Positions 30,068-38,912 of a stretch of DNA of 64,000 nucleotides are shown one piece after another. The position numbers and the translations under genes are program-made. The notes under the pieces were generated by a model that worked only from the letters and a program-made list of their open reading frames with translations, was not told the DNA's origin and ran no database searches. The DNA is taken from assembly GCF_017354945.1 (NCBI RefSeq), contig NZ_CP071503.1, positions 806,001 through 870,000 on the forward strand, in the 5' to 3' direction. Each line of letters opens with the position of its first letter. Within the stretch, counting starts at the first letter, position 1. Origin of the DNA: Shewanella avicenniae (lineage in GTDB: Bacteria > Pseudomonadota > Gammaproteobacteria > Enterobacterales > Shewanellaceae).

Positions 30068-31513
30068 GTGACTCATCACGTACGCCCCAAGTGGCAACCG
30101 CTGGCATTGGTGTCGCTGGCTGTTTTTGGGGTTTTAGGGCTCAATGGCTGCGCTTTGCATGATGCCGATGCGCAAGTATCTGCTCTGCAGCAAAGCAGTG
30201 CGCCGGCATTTGCCAAAGCATTTGCCGAGCAAAATGAAATTAGTTGGCCAACCAGCGCTTGGTGGCAGCGCTATCAGGACGCGCAGCTCAATGCGTTGGT
30301 GGAGCATGCGTTAGCGCAAGCGCCTACCATCAAAATGGCCGCAGCCCGAGTACAGCAAGCACAAGCGATGACGCAACAAGTGGGAGCGGCTGAGTTGCCG
30401 CAGCTTGGTATGGCAGCATCAGCCTCTGAGACTAAAGTCAGCTATCGCTATCAAGCCTATAATCCGCCGAAAAATTGGAACGATTATGGCTCGCTGACGT
30501 TGAACTTCAGCTATGACATCGATTTCTGGAACAAGAATAAGAGTGCGGTTGCCGCAGCCTCATCGGAATATGCTGCTGCACTGGCGGAGCAGGCTTCTGC
30601 TCAGTTAATGCTCACCACGGCCATCGCCAACGCTTATGCAGAATTAGCACGCTTGTACGCCAACCTCGATACCGTGACAGCCGCACTGCAAGTACGCCAG
30701 AAAACCGCGGAGTTGTTGACGCAGCGATTTGATAACGGCCTAGAAAACCGTGGCACTGTTAGCCAAGCGCAAGCGGTGGCCAAAAGCGCTAACGCTGAAG
30801 TATTAGCGGTGCAAGAGTCCATCATGTTGCAAAAACATGCATTGGCAGCGTTGTTAGGCGCAGGGCCTGATCAAGCCTTAACCATCGACCGTCCAGCAAT
30901 TCAATTGAGTCAAAGCTTTGGTTTACCTGCAAACGCGGGATTGGGCTTGCTAGCGCATCGCCCTGATGTCACCGCGGCACGCTGGCGCGCACAAGCGGCG
31001 GCTTACCAAATTGGCGTGGCCAAAGCGCAGTTTTACCCCGATGTCAGCCTGTCGGCATTTGTTGGGATACAAGCCTTTGGACTTAACAGCCTGTTTGATA
31101 GTGGCAACGATGCTGGCAGTGTTGGCCCAGCGATCTATCTGCCGCTGTTCTCTGGTGGTCGTTTACAAGGACAGTTGAGCGCTGCAGAAGCTGGGTTTGA
31201 TTTGGCTGCTGCCAGCTATCAACAAACCTTGGCCAATGCGCTGCAAGAAGTAGCCGACGTGCTCACCAGCACGCAAGCGCTGGATGGTCAGATTAGCGAA
31301 ACCCAAGCCGCTGTAGATGCCGCGGAAGAGGCCCATCAAATCGCCAGCAATCGCTATCGCGGCGGTTTGGCAACCTATCTTGAAGTGTTGACTGCCGAAG
31401 ACCGCTTGCTTGGTAGTAAGCGTGCCTTGGTTAATCTGCAATCGCGGGCATTTTCGTTAGATCTGGCGCTAGTACATGCGTTGGGCGGCGGTTATCAATC
31501 ACATCAGTCTTAG
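30068..31513 (+). CDS. Outer-membrane efflux lipoprotein (NodT/OprM family)
   Basis: The TolC-like exit duct of a tripartite pump. A signal peptide with lipobox LNGC is followed by two OEP repeats with long helices (about 65-260 and 275-475), including AHRPDVTAARWRAQAAAYQIGVAKAQFYPDVSLSA and the C-terminal YRGGLATYLEVLTAEDRLL. The GTG at 30068 is five bases after GGAGG and is preferred over the ATG at 30056, which has no ribosome site. It is the first gene of the operon with EmrA- and EmrB-type genes. Confidence 0.92.
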   Translation: MTHHVRPKWQPLALVSLAVFGVLGLNGCALHDADAQVSALQQSSAPAFAKAFAEQNEISWPTSAWWQRYQDAQLNALVEHALAQAPTIKMAAARVQQAQAMTQQVGAAELPQLGMAASASETKVSYRYQAYNPPKNWNDYGSLTLNFSYDIDFWNKNKSAVAAASSEYAAALAEQASAQLMLTTAIANAYAELARLYANLDTVTAALQVRQKTAELLTQRFDNGLENRGTVSQAQAVAKSANAEVLAVQESIMLQKHALAALLGAGPDQALTIDRPAIQLSQSFGLPANAGLGLLAHRPDVTAARWRAQAAAYQIGVAKAQFYPDVSLSAFVGIQAFGLNSLFDSGNDAGSVGPAIYLPLFSGGRLQGQLSAAEAGFDLAAASYQQTLANALQEVADVLTSTQALDGQISETQAAVDAAEEAHQIASNRYRGGLATYLEVLTAEDRLLGSKRALVNLQSRAFSLDLALVHALGGGYQSHQS

Positions 31514-31529
31514 TTCATAGGGTGTAAAC

Positions 31530-32720
31530 ATGAGTTCGCAACAGGTTTCTGAGCAGCCATTTGATGCTGTCAACGCACAAGCTGCGCGTAAAAAAGGCTT
31601 CACCGTATTAGTTGCGGTAATCGTACTGGTGGCGATTTGTACCACTGCGTACTGGTATTTTGTTGGTTCGCGCTATATCTCGACCGATAACGCCTATGCG
31701 GCCACCGAAATTGCCGCGGTGACGCCTGCCGTTGGGGGGATTGTCGCCAAGGTGAATGTGGTTGATACCCAGTGGGTGAATCAAGGCGATGTCTTGGTGG
31801 TCATTGATAACAGCGATGCCAAGCTCGCGTTTGAGCGTGCTAAAGCCGATTTAGCATTAGCCAAACGCCGCGTTGAAGGCTATATGGCCAACGATGAAGG
31901 CTTAGCCGCGTTAGTGGCGGCACGTGAGGCTGACCAACAACGTGCGGCGGCGCAGTTAGAGGTGGCGCAAGCGGATTTTGCGCGCGCAAAACTCGATCTA
32001 AAACGTCGTGAAAACCTGATCCAATCTGGCTCAGTGTCGGGCGAAGAGATGAGTAATGCCAAAACTGCATTTGCTCAAGCACAGGCAAACTTAAATGCTG
32101 CCAAAGCCGCTGCTGCACAGGCGCAAGCTAATCGCTTATCGACTATTGGCAACAAAAAGGCCAATGCGGTTTATATCGTCGATACAACGGTTGATACCAA
32201 CCCGGAAGTGCTGCAAGCAAAAGCGCGTTTTGAACAAGCCAAAATTGATCTGGCACGTACAGTTATCCATGCACCTGTGAGCGGTATTGTGGCGCAACGT
32301 AGTGTGCAAGTCGGTCGTCGCGTACAAGTGGGTGAGCCGTTGATGGCAGTTGTACCCGTACAAAATATGCACGTCGACGCTAACTTCAAAGAGGTGGAAC
32401 TTGGCAAGTTACAAGTTGGCCAACCAGTTGAAGTAACGGCAGATCTCTACGGCGATGAGATTATCTATCACGGGGTGGTTACCGGTGTCTCTGGCGGTAC
32501 AGGTTCGGCGTTTTCTGCCATCCCCGCGCAAAACGCGACCGGTAACTGGATTAAGGTAGTACAACGTTTACCGGTACGGATTGGTTTAGATCCGGAAGAG
32601 TTAGCCAAGCATCCTCTGCATGTGGGTTTATCGATGGAAGTGACCATTGATACCGCCGCGCCATTGAACAAGGACGCTATCGCCGCAGTGGCAGACAGAC
32701 AACAGCTGACTGAAGGCTAA
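31530..32720 (+). CDS. EmrA/HlyD-family efflux adaptor
   Basis: The periplasmic membrane-fusion subunit. One N-terminal transmembrane segment (about 22-45) leads into a biotinyl-lipoyl-like domain (STDNAYAATEIAAVTPAVGGIVAKVNV), a long helical hairpin (about 90-210, Ala/Lys/Glu-rich) and a beta-barrel domain (IHAPVSGIVAQRSVQVGRRVQVGEPLMAVVP). 396 residues. It links the MFS pump to the outer-membrane lipoprotein encoded on either side. Confidence 0.94.
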   Translation: MSSQQVSEQPFDAVNAQAARKKGFTVLVAVIVLVAICTTAYWYFVGSRYISTDNAYAATEIAAVTPAVGGIVAKVNVVDTQWVNQGDVLVVIDNSDAKLAFERAKADLALAKRRVEGYMANDEGLAALVAAREADQQRAAAQLEVAQADFARAKLDLKRRENLIQSGSVSGEEMSNAKTAFAQAQANLNAAKAAAAQAQANRLSTIGNKKANAVYIVDTTVDTNPEVLQAKARFEQAKIDLARTVIHAPVSGIVAQRSVQVGRRVQVGEPLMAVVPVQNMHVDANFKEVELGKLQVGQPVEVTADLYGDEIIYHGVVTGVSGGTGSAFSAIPAQNATGNWIKVVQRLPVRIGLDPEELAKHPLHVGLSMEVTIDTAAPLNKDAIAAVADRQQLTEG

Positions 32721-32731
32721 GGCTGGCACAG

Positions 32732-34282
32732 ATGAATCAGACTGATTTAGCTGAATCGCCCATTACCGAACCGCAGCCGCTGACCGGATTAGCGCTATTT
32801 GGTGGTGTACTATGCTTGGCTATGGCGAACTTCTTGGCGATTTTGGATACCACTATCGCCAACGTGTCGGTGGCCAATATTGCCGGTAGCCTTGGTACAT
32901 CAACCAGCCAAGGCACTTACGTCATCACCTCTTATGCGGTGGCTGAAGCGATATCCGTGCCGTTAACCGGTTGGCTGTCACGCCGCTTTGGCTCAGTGCG
33001 GGTGTTTGTGACTTGTCTTATCTTGTTCGGCGTGTTCTCGCTGCTGTGTGGTATGGCCACAAGTATGACCATGCTGGTGGCCTGTCGGGTATTTTTGGGG
33101 CTGTCGGGTGGCCCTATGATGCCGCTATCGCAGACTTTGATGATCCGCATCTTTCCCAAAGATAAGAGTCACGCGGCAATAGGTATCTGGAGTATGACCA
33201 CGCTGGTGGCGCCGATCATGGGACCCATCCTCGGCGGGGTACTGTGTGATCAGTTCTCGTGGCCCTACATCTTTTATTTTAAAGTGCCGTTTGCCATTTT
33301 AGCGGGCATCGCTTGCTGGAAAATCATCGGTGGCTTTGAAACTAAAGTGGTGAAAGCGGCTATCGACAAGATGGGTTTGCTGCTGTTGGTGGTGTGGGTT
33401 GGCGCGCTGCAGATCATGCTTGATGAAGGTAAAGACCATGATTGGTTCGCCTCTACGCGGATTACCGTGTTGGCGATTATTGCACTGATTGGCTTCATCT
33501 CATTCTTGATTTGGGAGCTGACGGAACGCCATCCAGTGGTGGACTTGCGGGTGTTCAGGCATCGGGGCTTTTCGGCCAGTATGTTGACCTTGAGCTTAGG
33601 CTTTGGGGCGTTTTTTGGCATCACGGTGATCACCCCTCTGTGGCTACAGATCTACATGGGCTACACAGCTACTGAGTCGGGCTATGCCACTGCCACCATG
33701 GGGATTATTGCGGTGTTTATCGCGCCAGCGATTGCTGCTGCAGTCAGTAAGTTTGATCCGCGGCCATTCGTGTTCTTTGGCGTGCTGTGGCTCGGATTAT
33801 GGACTTGGCTGCGCGCCAGCAACAACATGGATATGACCTTCTGGCAGATCAGTTTGCCGATGTTTTTCCAAGGGATTGGGATGCCGCTGTTCTTTGTGCC
33901 GTTAACCGCGATTGCCTTAGGCTGCGTAAAACCTTCCGAGATGGACTCTGCTGCTGGCTTGTTCAACTTTATTCGAACCTTGTCGGGGGCATTTGCCACG
34001 TCGATGGTGAATACCGCATGGGAAAATGAAACTACTTATGTGCATGCTGAGCTATCGGGGTTAACCGATAGAGTGGGCGTTGCAGCGCAGCAGATGCAAG
34101 CTGGGGGGATGACCCATGAGCAAACCCTCAATTCATTGAATTGGCTGTTACAGCAGCAAAGCTCGATGATTGCGACCAACCAGATCTTTATGTGGGTGGC
34201 GGCCATCTTTGCGGTGGGGGCGTTTGCGATTTGGCTGTCGCCTAAGCCAACCCATACCGTTGATCCTGGCGCGAGTCATTAA
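32732..34282 (+). CDS. DHA2-family MFS efflux pump, EmrB type
   Basis: A 14-helix proton antiporter of the drug:H+ antiporter-2 family. It shows the N-terminal ANFLAILDTTIANVSVANIAGSLG (motif D1), GWLSRRFGSVRVF (motif A) and GPILGGVLCDQFSWPYIFY (motif C). 516 residues. With the OMF and EmrA-like proteins it forms a full EmrAB-TolC-type pump for hydrophobic drugs. Substrate unknown. A terminator follows directly. Confidence 0.94.
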   Translation: MNQTDLAESPITEPQPLTGLALFGGVLCLAMANFLAILDTTIANVSVANIAGSLGTSTSQGTYVITSYAVAEAISVPLTGWLSRRFGSVRVFVTCLILFGVFSLLCGMATSMTMLVACRVFLGLSGGPMMPLSQTLMIRIFPKDKSHAAIGIWSMTTLVAPIMGPILGGVLCDQFSWPYIFYFKVPFAILAGIACWKIIGGFETKVVKAAIDKMGLLLLVVWVGALQIMLDEGKDHDWFASTRITVLAIIALIGFISFLIWELTERHPVVDLRVFRHRGFSASMLTLSLGFGAFFGITVITPLWLQIYMGYTATESGYATATMGIIAVFIAPAIAAAVSKFDPRPFVFFGVLWLGLWTWLRASNNMDMTFWQISLPMFFQGIGMPLFFVPLTAIALGCVKPSEMDSAAGLFNFIRTLSGAFATSMVNTAWENETTYVHAELSGLTDRVGVAAQQMQAGGMTHEQTLNSLNWLLQQQSSMIATNQIFMWVAAIFAVGAFAIWLSPKPTHTVDPGASH

Positions 34283-34287
34283 TGGTC

Positions 34288-34315
34288 AAAAGCTCCTCAA
34301 TTGAGGAGCTTTTTG
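34288..34315. terminator. Rho-independent terminator, probably bidirectional
   Basis: The near-perfect palindrome AAAAGCTCCTCAA / TTGAGGAGCTTTTT lies between the convergent efflux operon and DUF4382 gene. Confidence 0.88.
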
Positions 34316-34347
34316 TTGGTGATTAGCTCGGAAAAATAGCAAAAAGA

Positions 34348-35340
34348 CTAACCACCGCCGCCATGCCAATGGCCACGACCTGACGGAATATTACCGCACT
34401 GCAGGTAGGTATCACTGCCGCCACCCACGCCGGCAGTAACGCTGACGCTGCCTGCATCGGCAAAGATATTAAACACACCACTGCTGACATCATCGGTCAG
34501 CGGATCATCAAGATAGCCAGTACAGCTATAGCCTACGCGATAATCACCTTCATCGAGGTATCCCATGCCAAAATACCAATTTCCATCATCATCTTGATGC
34601 AAAGGCGCGACGGCGATTGGCGCAGTCATACCTGAAGGCGTGGTCGTTGACACATCGGCCATCTGGTTAATCGCGCTGACGGTAGCAGGATAGAGGTAGG
34701 CAAGATGGACAAAGTTGCCACTGGGAGCCACCGCATTCGGATTGGCTGCTTCACAACTGGCAATCCATTGTGGGTCCATATCCCCGAGTAGATGCCCCAT
34801 CTGCAGGTTGTTCACACTACGGATGCCGCTTTGTGCCAGCTGATAGCCGTTTTGTTGCCGATATTGCAGCCCTTGATAAAGGCTGACTTCCAGCGTGTAG
34901 GCGTGGGTTTGATCGCGCTGCATGGTAAAATTTGGCAGCGGGATGACGCCATCTTCAACCTGCAACGCGTGTTGGCCTTGACCATCAATCACATAACAGC
35001 CGTTATTGCCGTCCCCTTGCATGACTGACAAGTAAACATTGTGATATTGGCCAACCGGCAGGTCGAAATTTTGCAAAAGCGGGATGCTCGCTTTGCCTTG
35101 ATAATCGAGCAGATTAATCAGGGTGTTTTGCAGTGTGTAGCGGTGTTCTGCATGGTTGGCGTCGGTCATCACCAATTGGCCGAGTTGCAAGCGTACCGCA
35201 GAGACATTACCCATGGGCGAGTCGGATAATGCGATTGAGAGTTTACCGGTTTCTTTGATTGCTGCTGCGTCATCACTCCCGCCGCAGGCAGTGAGGGCAC
35301 AGATGGCAGAAACCAGTAGCCCAGTGTGGTAGAGCTTCAT
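34348..35340 (-). CDS. DUF4382-type lipoprotein
   Basis: A surface or periplasmic lipoprotein of unknown function. The signal peptide ends in lipobox LTAC-GG (Cys about 19). A beta-rich DUF4382-like domain follows (about 32-180): TGKLSIALSDSPMGNVSAVRLQLGQ, LPVGQYHNVYLSV. The C-terminal part (about 180-310) looks like a second beta-sandwich, and the protein ends in the Gly/His-rich tail SGRGHWHGGGG. A small palindrome lies just upstream of its ribosome site. Single gene. The domain call is from memory of the family pattern. Confidence 0.8.
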   Translation of the reverse strand: MKLYHTGLLVSAICALTACGGSDDAAAIKETGKLSIALSDSPMGNVSAVRLQLGQLVMTDANHAEHRYTLQNTLINLLDYQGKASIPLLQNFDLPVGQYHNVYLSVMQGDGNNGCYVIDGQGQHALQVEDGVIPLPNFTMQRDQTHAYTLEVSLYQGLQYRQQNGYQLAQSGIRSVNNLQMGHLLGDMDPQWIASCEAANPNAVAPSGNFVHLAYLYPATVSAINQMADVSTTTPSGMTAPIAVAPLHQDDDGNWYFGMGYLDEGDYRVGYSCTGYLDDPLTDDVSSGVFNIFADAGSVSVTAGVGGGSDTYLQCGNIPSGRGHWHGGGG

Positions 35341-35352
35341 GTTGGGCTCCTG

Positions 35353-35373
35353 TGTTAGTGAAGTGCACTAACA
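35353..35373. promoter_or_regulatory. Inverted repeat upstream of the DUF4382 gene
   Basis: TGTTAGTG / CACTAACA are separated by five bases, immediately upstream of the ribosome binding site (AGGAG on the minus strand, 35346-35350). It could be an operator or a leader hairpin. Confidence 0.4.
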
Positions 35374-35489
35374 AGTGTAAAAGCACCTTATGGCTGCTGC
35401 CTAGATTCAGCGCTTTTACTGATGTATATCAAATATTAGCGATGAGTAAAGTGTGTGGGCAATGCTCCGCTTTGAGGTTGAGTTGTTGC

Positions 35490-36818
35490 TTAGGCATGGC
35501 TTAGGGTGACACGCAGTCCACCTAATGCTGGGCTGCTGTCAAAGTTGATCTCAAACTGATACTGCTCGGCGATATCTTTCACAATTGATAACCCCAGACC
35601 GTGGCCGGCCACTTCTTCATCGAGTCGCTTGCCGCGGCGAGTCAGTTTATCCAACTGCGCTTCTGGCACGCCGGAACCATCATCCTCAACACTGATAAAT
35701 ATTCTGCCTTGCTGCGGCCATACGCGGATAAGAACTTGGCTCGTTGCCCATTTGAAGGCGTTGTCGAGCAGATTACCCAGTAGCTCCATACCGTCTTCAC
35801 GGTGAATTGGTAGTCGAGTGATCTGTGCTGCTAGGTCGAATTTTAGTTGAATTGACTTATGGTGATACACCTTTTGCAGGGTATTGCTGAGACTGTCGAT
35901 ATCTCGTGGCAGCACCATTTGCGCCGCTGGCAGCATATCGCCAGTGGCCCGCGCAGCGGCCAGCTTACGCTCGATCATATTGTGGATCTGCTGCAACTGT
36001 TGGTCGAGCAGTTGTGCAGTCTGCGGATCTTTAAGTGCTAACACTTCAACCTGCTGCCGCATTACTGCTAGTGGTGTTTTTAAACCGTGGCTGAGATTGC
36101 CTAAGTTATTGCGGCTGCGCTGAATTTGGACTCCAGTGTATTCCAACAAGCCGTTATAGGTTTCCGCCAGCGGCTTAATCTCTGCCGGCATCTGGCTGAT
36201 ATCCAGCGAATTTGTTTCGCCTTGGCGAAGTTTAGCCAGTGCCTGCTTTACGCCAGCAATTGGCTTAAATGACTGATGCAGAATGATAAATATCCCGATA
36301 ATCATCGCGGCTAACATGGCGAGGTTGCCCAGCAATTTGGTGCCATACACTTCGCGAAATACTTTACGGCCAATACTGAGATCTTGCGCAACAGTCAGGG
36401 TAACGGTGCCGCTGGGTGACAGGGTCGGCAGTCCGATAGACAGCAATTGAATATCGTGTTTTTTCGGGCCTTTCGCTTGCCAAACACGGGTTTTACCGGC
36501 TTCGAGCGGCATTACACTGAGGTGCTGATCCCAAAGCGAGCGCGAGCGGATTTCAGTTTCACCGGCATTCAGCTGATAGTAACGGCCAGAGTAAGCGGGT
36601 TTATAAAAGCTCGACAGTTCGCCAGCGTTTATACTGATGTCCTTGGCGCTAATTTGCGTGGCAATCTCAACTTGAGTGATATCTTCGCGCAAGCGGTCGA
36701 TAATCGAATCGTGAAACGCTTGCCGAAGCATGGATTCGATATAGATTAAGCTTACCAAGGAGCTGAACATCACCAAGCAGGTGAGCCAGATGGTGAGCTT
36801 GAGCCGAATGGACATCAT
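35490..36818 (-). CDS. Sensor histidine kinase
   Basis: A membrane histidine kinase of the PhoQ/QseC type. Transmembrane helices are at about 9-27 and 163-181, with a 135-residue periplasmic sensor between them. A HAMP-like linker precedes the H-box NLSHGLKTPLAV (H244). The ATPase domain shows the N-box NLLDNAFKWA, DDGSGVP and GHGLGLSIVKDIAEQ. 442 residues. It follows its response regulator by three bases. The signal is unknown; a PepSY gene upstream in the same operon suggests an envelope cue such as metals or cationic peptides. Confidence 0.93.
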   Translation of the reverse strand: MMSIRLKLTIWLTCLVMFSSLVSLIYIESMLRQAFHDSIIDRLREDITQVEIATQISAKDISINAGELSSFYKPAYSGRYYQLNAGETEIRSRSLWDQHLSVMPLEAGKTRVWQAKGPKKHDIQLLSIGLPTLSPSGTVTLTVAQDLSIGRKVFREVYGTKLLGNLAMLAAMIIGIFIILHQSFKPIAGVKQALAKLRQGETNSLDISQMPAEIKPLAETYNGLLEYTGVQIQRSRNNLGNLSHGLKTPLAVMRQQVEVLALKDPQTAQLLDQQLQQIHNMIERKLAAARATGDMLPAAQMVLPRDIDSLSNTLQKVYHHKSIQLKFDLAAQITRLPIHREDGMELLGNLLDNAFKWATSQVLIRVWPQQGRIFISVEDDGSGVPEAQLDKLTRRGKRLDEEVAGHGLGLSIVKDIAEQYQFEINFDSSPALGGLRVTLSHA

Positions 36819-36821
36819 AAC

Positions 36822-37493
36822 TTATTGAATGCCGTGAAAAATGTAGCCTTGGCCGCGACGAGTTTCAATAGCAGTTTTGCCGAGCTTTTTACGTAAGTGG
36901 GTCACATAAACTTCAACGACGTTACTCTCTTTTTCGTCATCAAATTGGTAAAGCTTGTCGCTTAGCTGATTCTTGGACAGCAATTTTTTAGGCGATAACA
37001 GGAAGATACGCAGCAGGCGAAACTCCATTGCTGTCAGTTCATAACGCTGCTCACCCACGTCGACCGTTTGCTCAGATTCATCTAAGGTGATGCCGCCGAA
37101 GCTGAGTTGCTTATTAGGGGCGGTTGCGCGGCCGTGACTGCGAGAAATCACTGCTTGCAGGCGTGCCAGCAGTTCCTGCGTGTGAAACGGTTTACCGAGA
37201 TAGTCATCCGCGCCTGCGTTAAAGCCTTCGACCTTTTCGTGCCATTGGCTACGTGCAGTGAGCATAATCACCGGTGTGCTGATCTCCTGCTGACGCCAAT
37301 GTTGCAATAGCTCTAGACCGTTGCCATCAGGCAAGCCAATATCAAGCACTACGCAGTCATATGGGCTTTCTTTGAGTAGATAGTCAGCGTCCATGGCGTT
37401 GTTTGCCACATCGGTGACATAGCCAGCGGTTTTGAGTTGCTTAGTCAGCTCGCCAACCAATAACTCATTATCTTCAACGAGCAGTAGCTTCAT
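36822..37493 (-). CDS. OmpR-family response regulator
   Basis: The receiver domain (1-115) has the acidic pair ED at 7-8, phosphorylation site D51 (VVLDIGLPDGNG), T79 and K101 (LGKPF). The C-terminal winged helix (about 125-223) ends in VEVYVTHLRKKLG and RRGQGYIF, as in PmrA/QseB-like regulators. 223 residues. It is coupled to the PepSY gene upstream (20-base overlap) and the kinase gene downstream. Confidence 0.95.
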   Translation of the reverse strand: MKLLLVEDNELLVGELTKQLKTAGYVTDVANNAMDADYLLKESPYDCVVLDIGLPDGNGLELLQHWRQQEISTPVIMLTARSQWHEKVEGFNAGADDYLGKPFHTQELLARLQAVISRSHGRATAPNKQLSFGGITLDESEQTVDVGEQRYELTAMEFRLLRIFLLSPKKLLSKNQLSDKLYQFDDEKESNVVEVYVTHLRKKLGKTAIETRRGQGYIFHGIQ

Positions 37494-37836
37494 CGGGTAA
37501 ACAATCTCCTGGTAGCTTGTCAGGGCTTATCAGTCGGCCATCACTGGCATCGACAATCAGGCTTTGGACTATGCCCTGACGAAACTTGGTATATAAATCA
37601 TAACGCCAATGCCCGTCGGAATGATACAAGTGGGCATCAAGTAGTTCGGCATCGCAGTGGCGCAGTAGCTCAGCGAGTGTCTGATCTAACGAGCGGATTA
37701 CGCCAGAAGCCACTAACGACTTTGCTAATTCGTGGTCGGGTTCAAGAGGGTGGGCTTGATCGTGGGCGAACACAGAAAATGGCAATAACACACATGTCAG
37801 CAGGCTGAAATAACGCTTTAAATTCAGTCGTGTCAT
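37474..37836 (-). CDS. Exported PepSY-domain protein
   Basis: A signal peptide (MTRLNLKRYFSLLTCVLLPFSVFA) is followed by a small PepSY-like domain: ELLDAHLYHSDGHWRYDLYTKFRQGIVQSLIVDASDG. Small periplasmic PepSY proteins are often encoded beside two-component systems and are thought to tune them or inhibit proteases. The ATG at 37836, five bases after GGAG, gives 120 residues; the frame is open from 37881. Its end overlaps the regulator start by 20 bases, so the three genes form one operon. Confidence 0.85.
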   Translation of the reverse strand: MTRLNLKRYFSLLTCVLLPFSVFAHDQAHPLEPDHELAKSLVASGVIRSLDQTLAELLRHCDAELLDAHLYHSDGHWRYDLYTKFRQGIVQSLIVDASDGRLISPDKLPGDCLPDEATAR

Positions 37837-37849
37837 GGTGCTCCACCAA

Positions 37850-37884
37850 ATAAAAATGGCCAGAATTTTCATTCCGGCCATTCT
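37850..37884 (-). terminator. Rho-independent terminator after crp
   Basis: The hairpin AATGGCC / GGCCATT (37855-37861, 37876-37882), extended by GAA/TTC, is followed on the minus strand by TTTTTATTT. Confidence 0.8.
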
Positions 37885-37915
37885 AGGTTTGCAGCATTAA
37901 CTCAAGCTGAAGCTA

Positions 37916-38551
37916 TCAGCGAGTACCATATACTACGATAGTTTTACCGTGTGCTTGGATGAGGTTTTGCTCTTCCAGCATCTTCAGAATACGGCCAACT
38001 GTCTCACGTGAACAGCCAACGATTTGGCCGATCTCTTGACGGGTAATTTTGATTTGCATGCCGTCTGGGTGAGTCATTGCATCCGGTTGTTGTGCCAAAT
38101 GCAGCAGCGTTTGTGCAATACGACCAGCAACGTCCAAGAACGCAAGGTTACCCACTTTCTGACTAGTGTTTTGCAGACGGTGTGCCATCTGCGCAGCCAG
38201 TTTCATCAGAATTTCTGGGTTAACTTGGATAAGCTGTTTGAATTTCTTGTAGGAAATCTCGGCAATCTCACATGCCTGTTTCGCACGTACCCATGCGGTA
38301 CGTTCTGCTTGTTCTTCAAACAAACCTAATTCGCCAATGAAATCACCCTGGTTTAAATATGACAGGATCATCTCTTTGCCTTCGTCGTCCTTGATCAATA
38401 CAGCGACAGAGCCTTTTACGATGTAGTACAAAGTATCTGAGTCTTCGCCAGCATGGATCAATGTACTTTTGGCTGGATACTTATGAATGTGACAGTGAGA
38501 TAAAAACCATTCCAGCGTAGGATCTGGTTTTGGCTTACCAATCAGAGCCAT
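37916..38551 (-). CDS. crp: cAMP receptor protein
   Basis: The global cAMP-dependent regulator; in Shewanella it also controls anaerobic respiration. The sequence is nearly colinear with E. coli [30 protein letters not shown], the cAMP-binding loop [18 protein letters not shown], and the helix-turn-helix [26 protein letters not shown] with the recognition RETVGR intact, so it should bind TGTGA-N6-TCACA. 211 residues. Candidate targets in this window are at 60731 and 14479. Confidence 0.98.
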   Translation of the reverse strand: MALIGKPKPDPTLEWFLSHCHIHKYPAKSTLIHAGEDSDTLYYIVKGSVAVLIKDDEGKEMILSYLNQGDFIGELGLFEEQAERTAWVRAKQACEIAEISYKKFKQLIQVNPEILMKLAAQMAHRLQNTSQKVGNLAFLDVAGRIAQTLLHLAQQPDAMTHPDGMQIKITRQEIGQIVGCSRETVGRILKMLEEQNLIQAHGKTIVVYGTR

Positions 38552-38585
38552 GCCTGTGTTCCTCGATTGATTGAAGTAAAGTTAG

Positions 38586-38613
38586 GTTATGCTAAATAAC
38601 TAAAGCGAGTCAA
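38586..38613 (-). promoter_or_regulatory. Promoter of crp
   Basis: On the minus strand TTGACT (38608-38613), a 16-base spacer and CATAAC (38586-38591) lie about 35 bases upstream of the crp ATG. The rest of the gap 38552-38912 between crp and the Sel1 gene is AT-rich with no gene seen. Confidence 0.5.
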
Positions 38614-38912
38614 ATTTTCGTCTATTGTCCCGAAACATATGCCTATAACGACACACTGTTGAGTTTTCTTTGTTAATTAACGCAACCATTTTGATACTTT
38701 AGTGATATATGTCAATTAATACCGTGTAAATCAACCATTAGGATTCCGGTCTTGTAGGTCAAGTCACAATCAGTCGTTACCCCTACGTCTTATGCGTAGA
38801 ATTTTGCTGAAAAATTGGGCAGATTAACGCAGTATTTTCGAGGTTTGTCGCTCGACATTACGGGGTAAATCTGGCTAACTGAGTGGCTCGTAGTTTAGAT
38901 GAGGTTTCAGGC

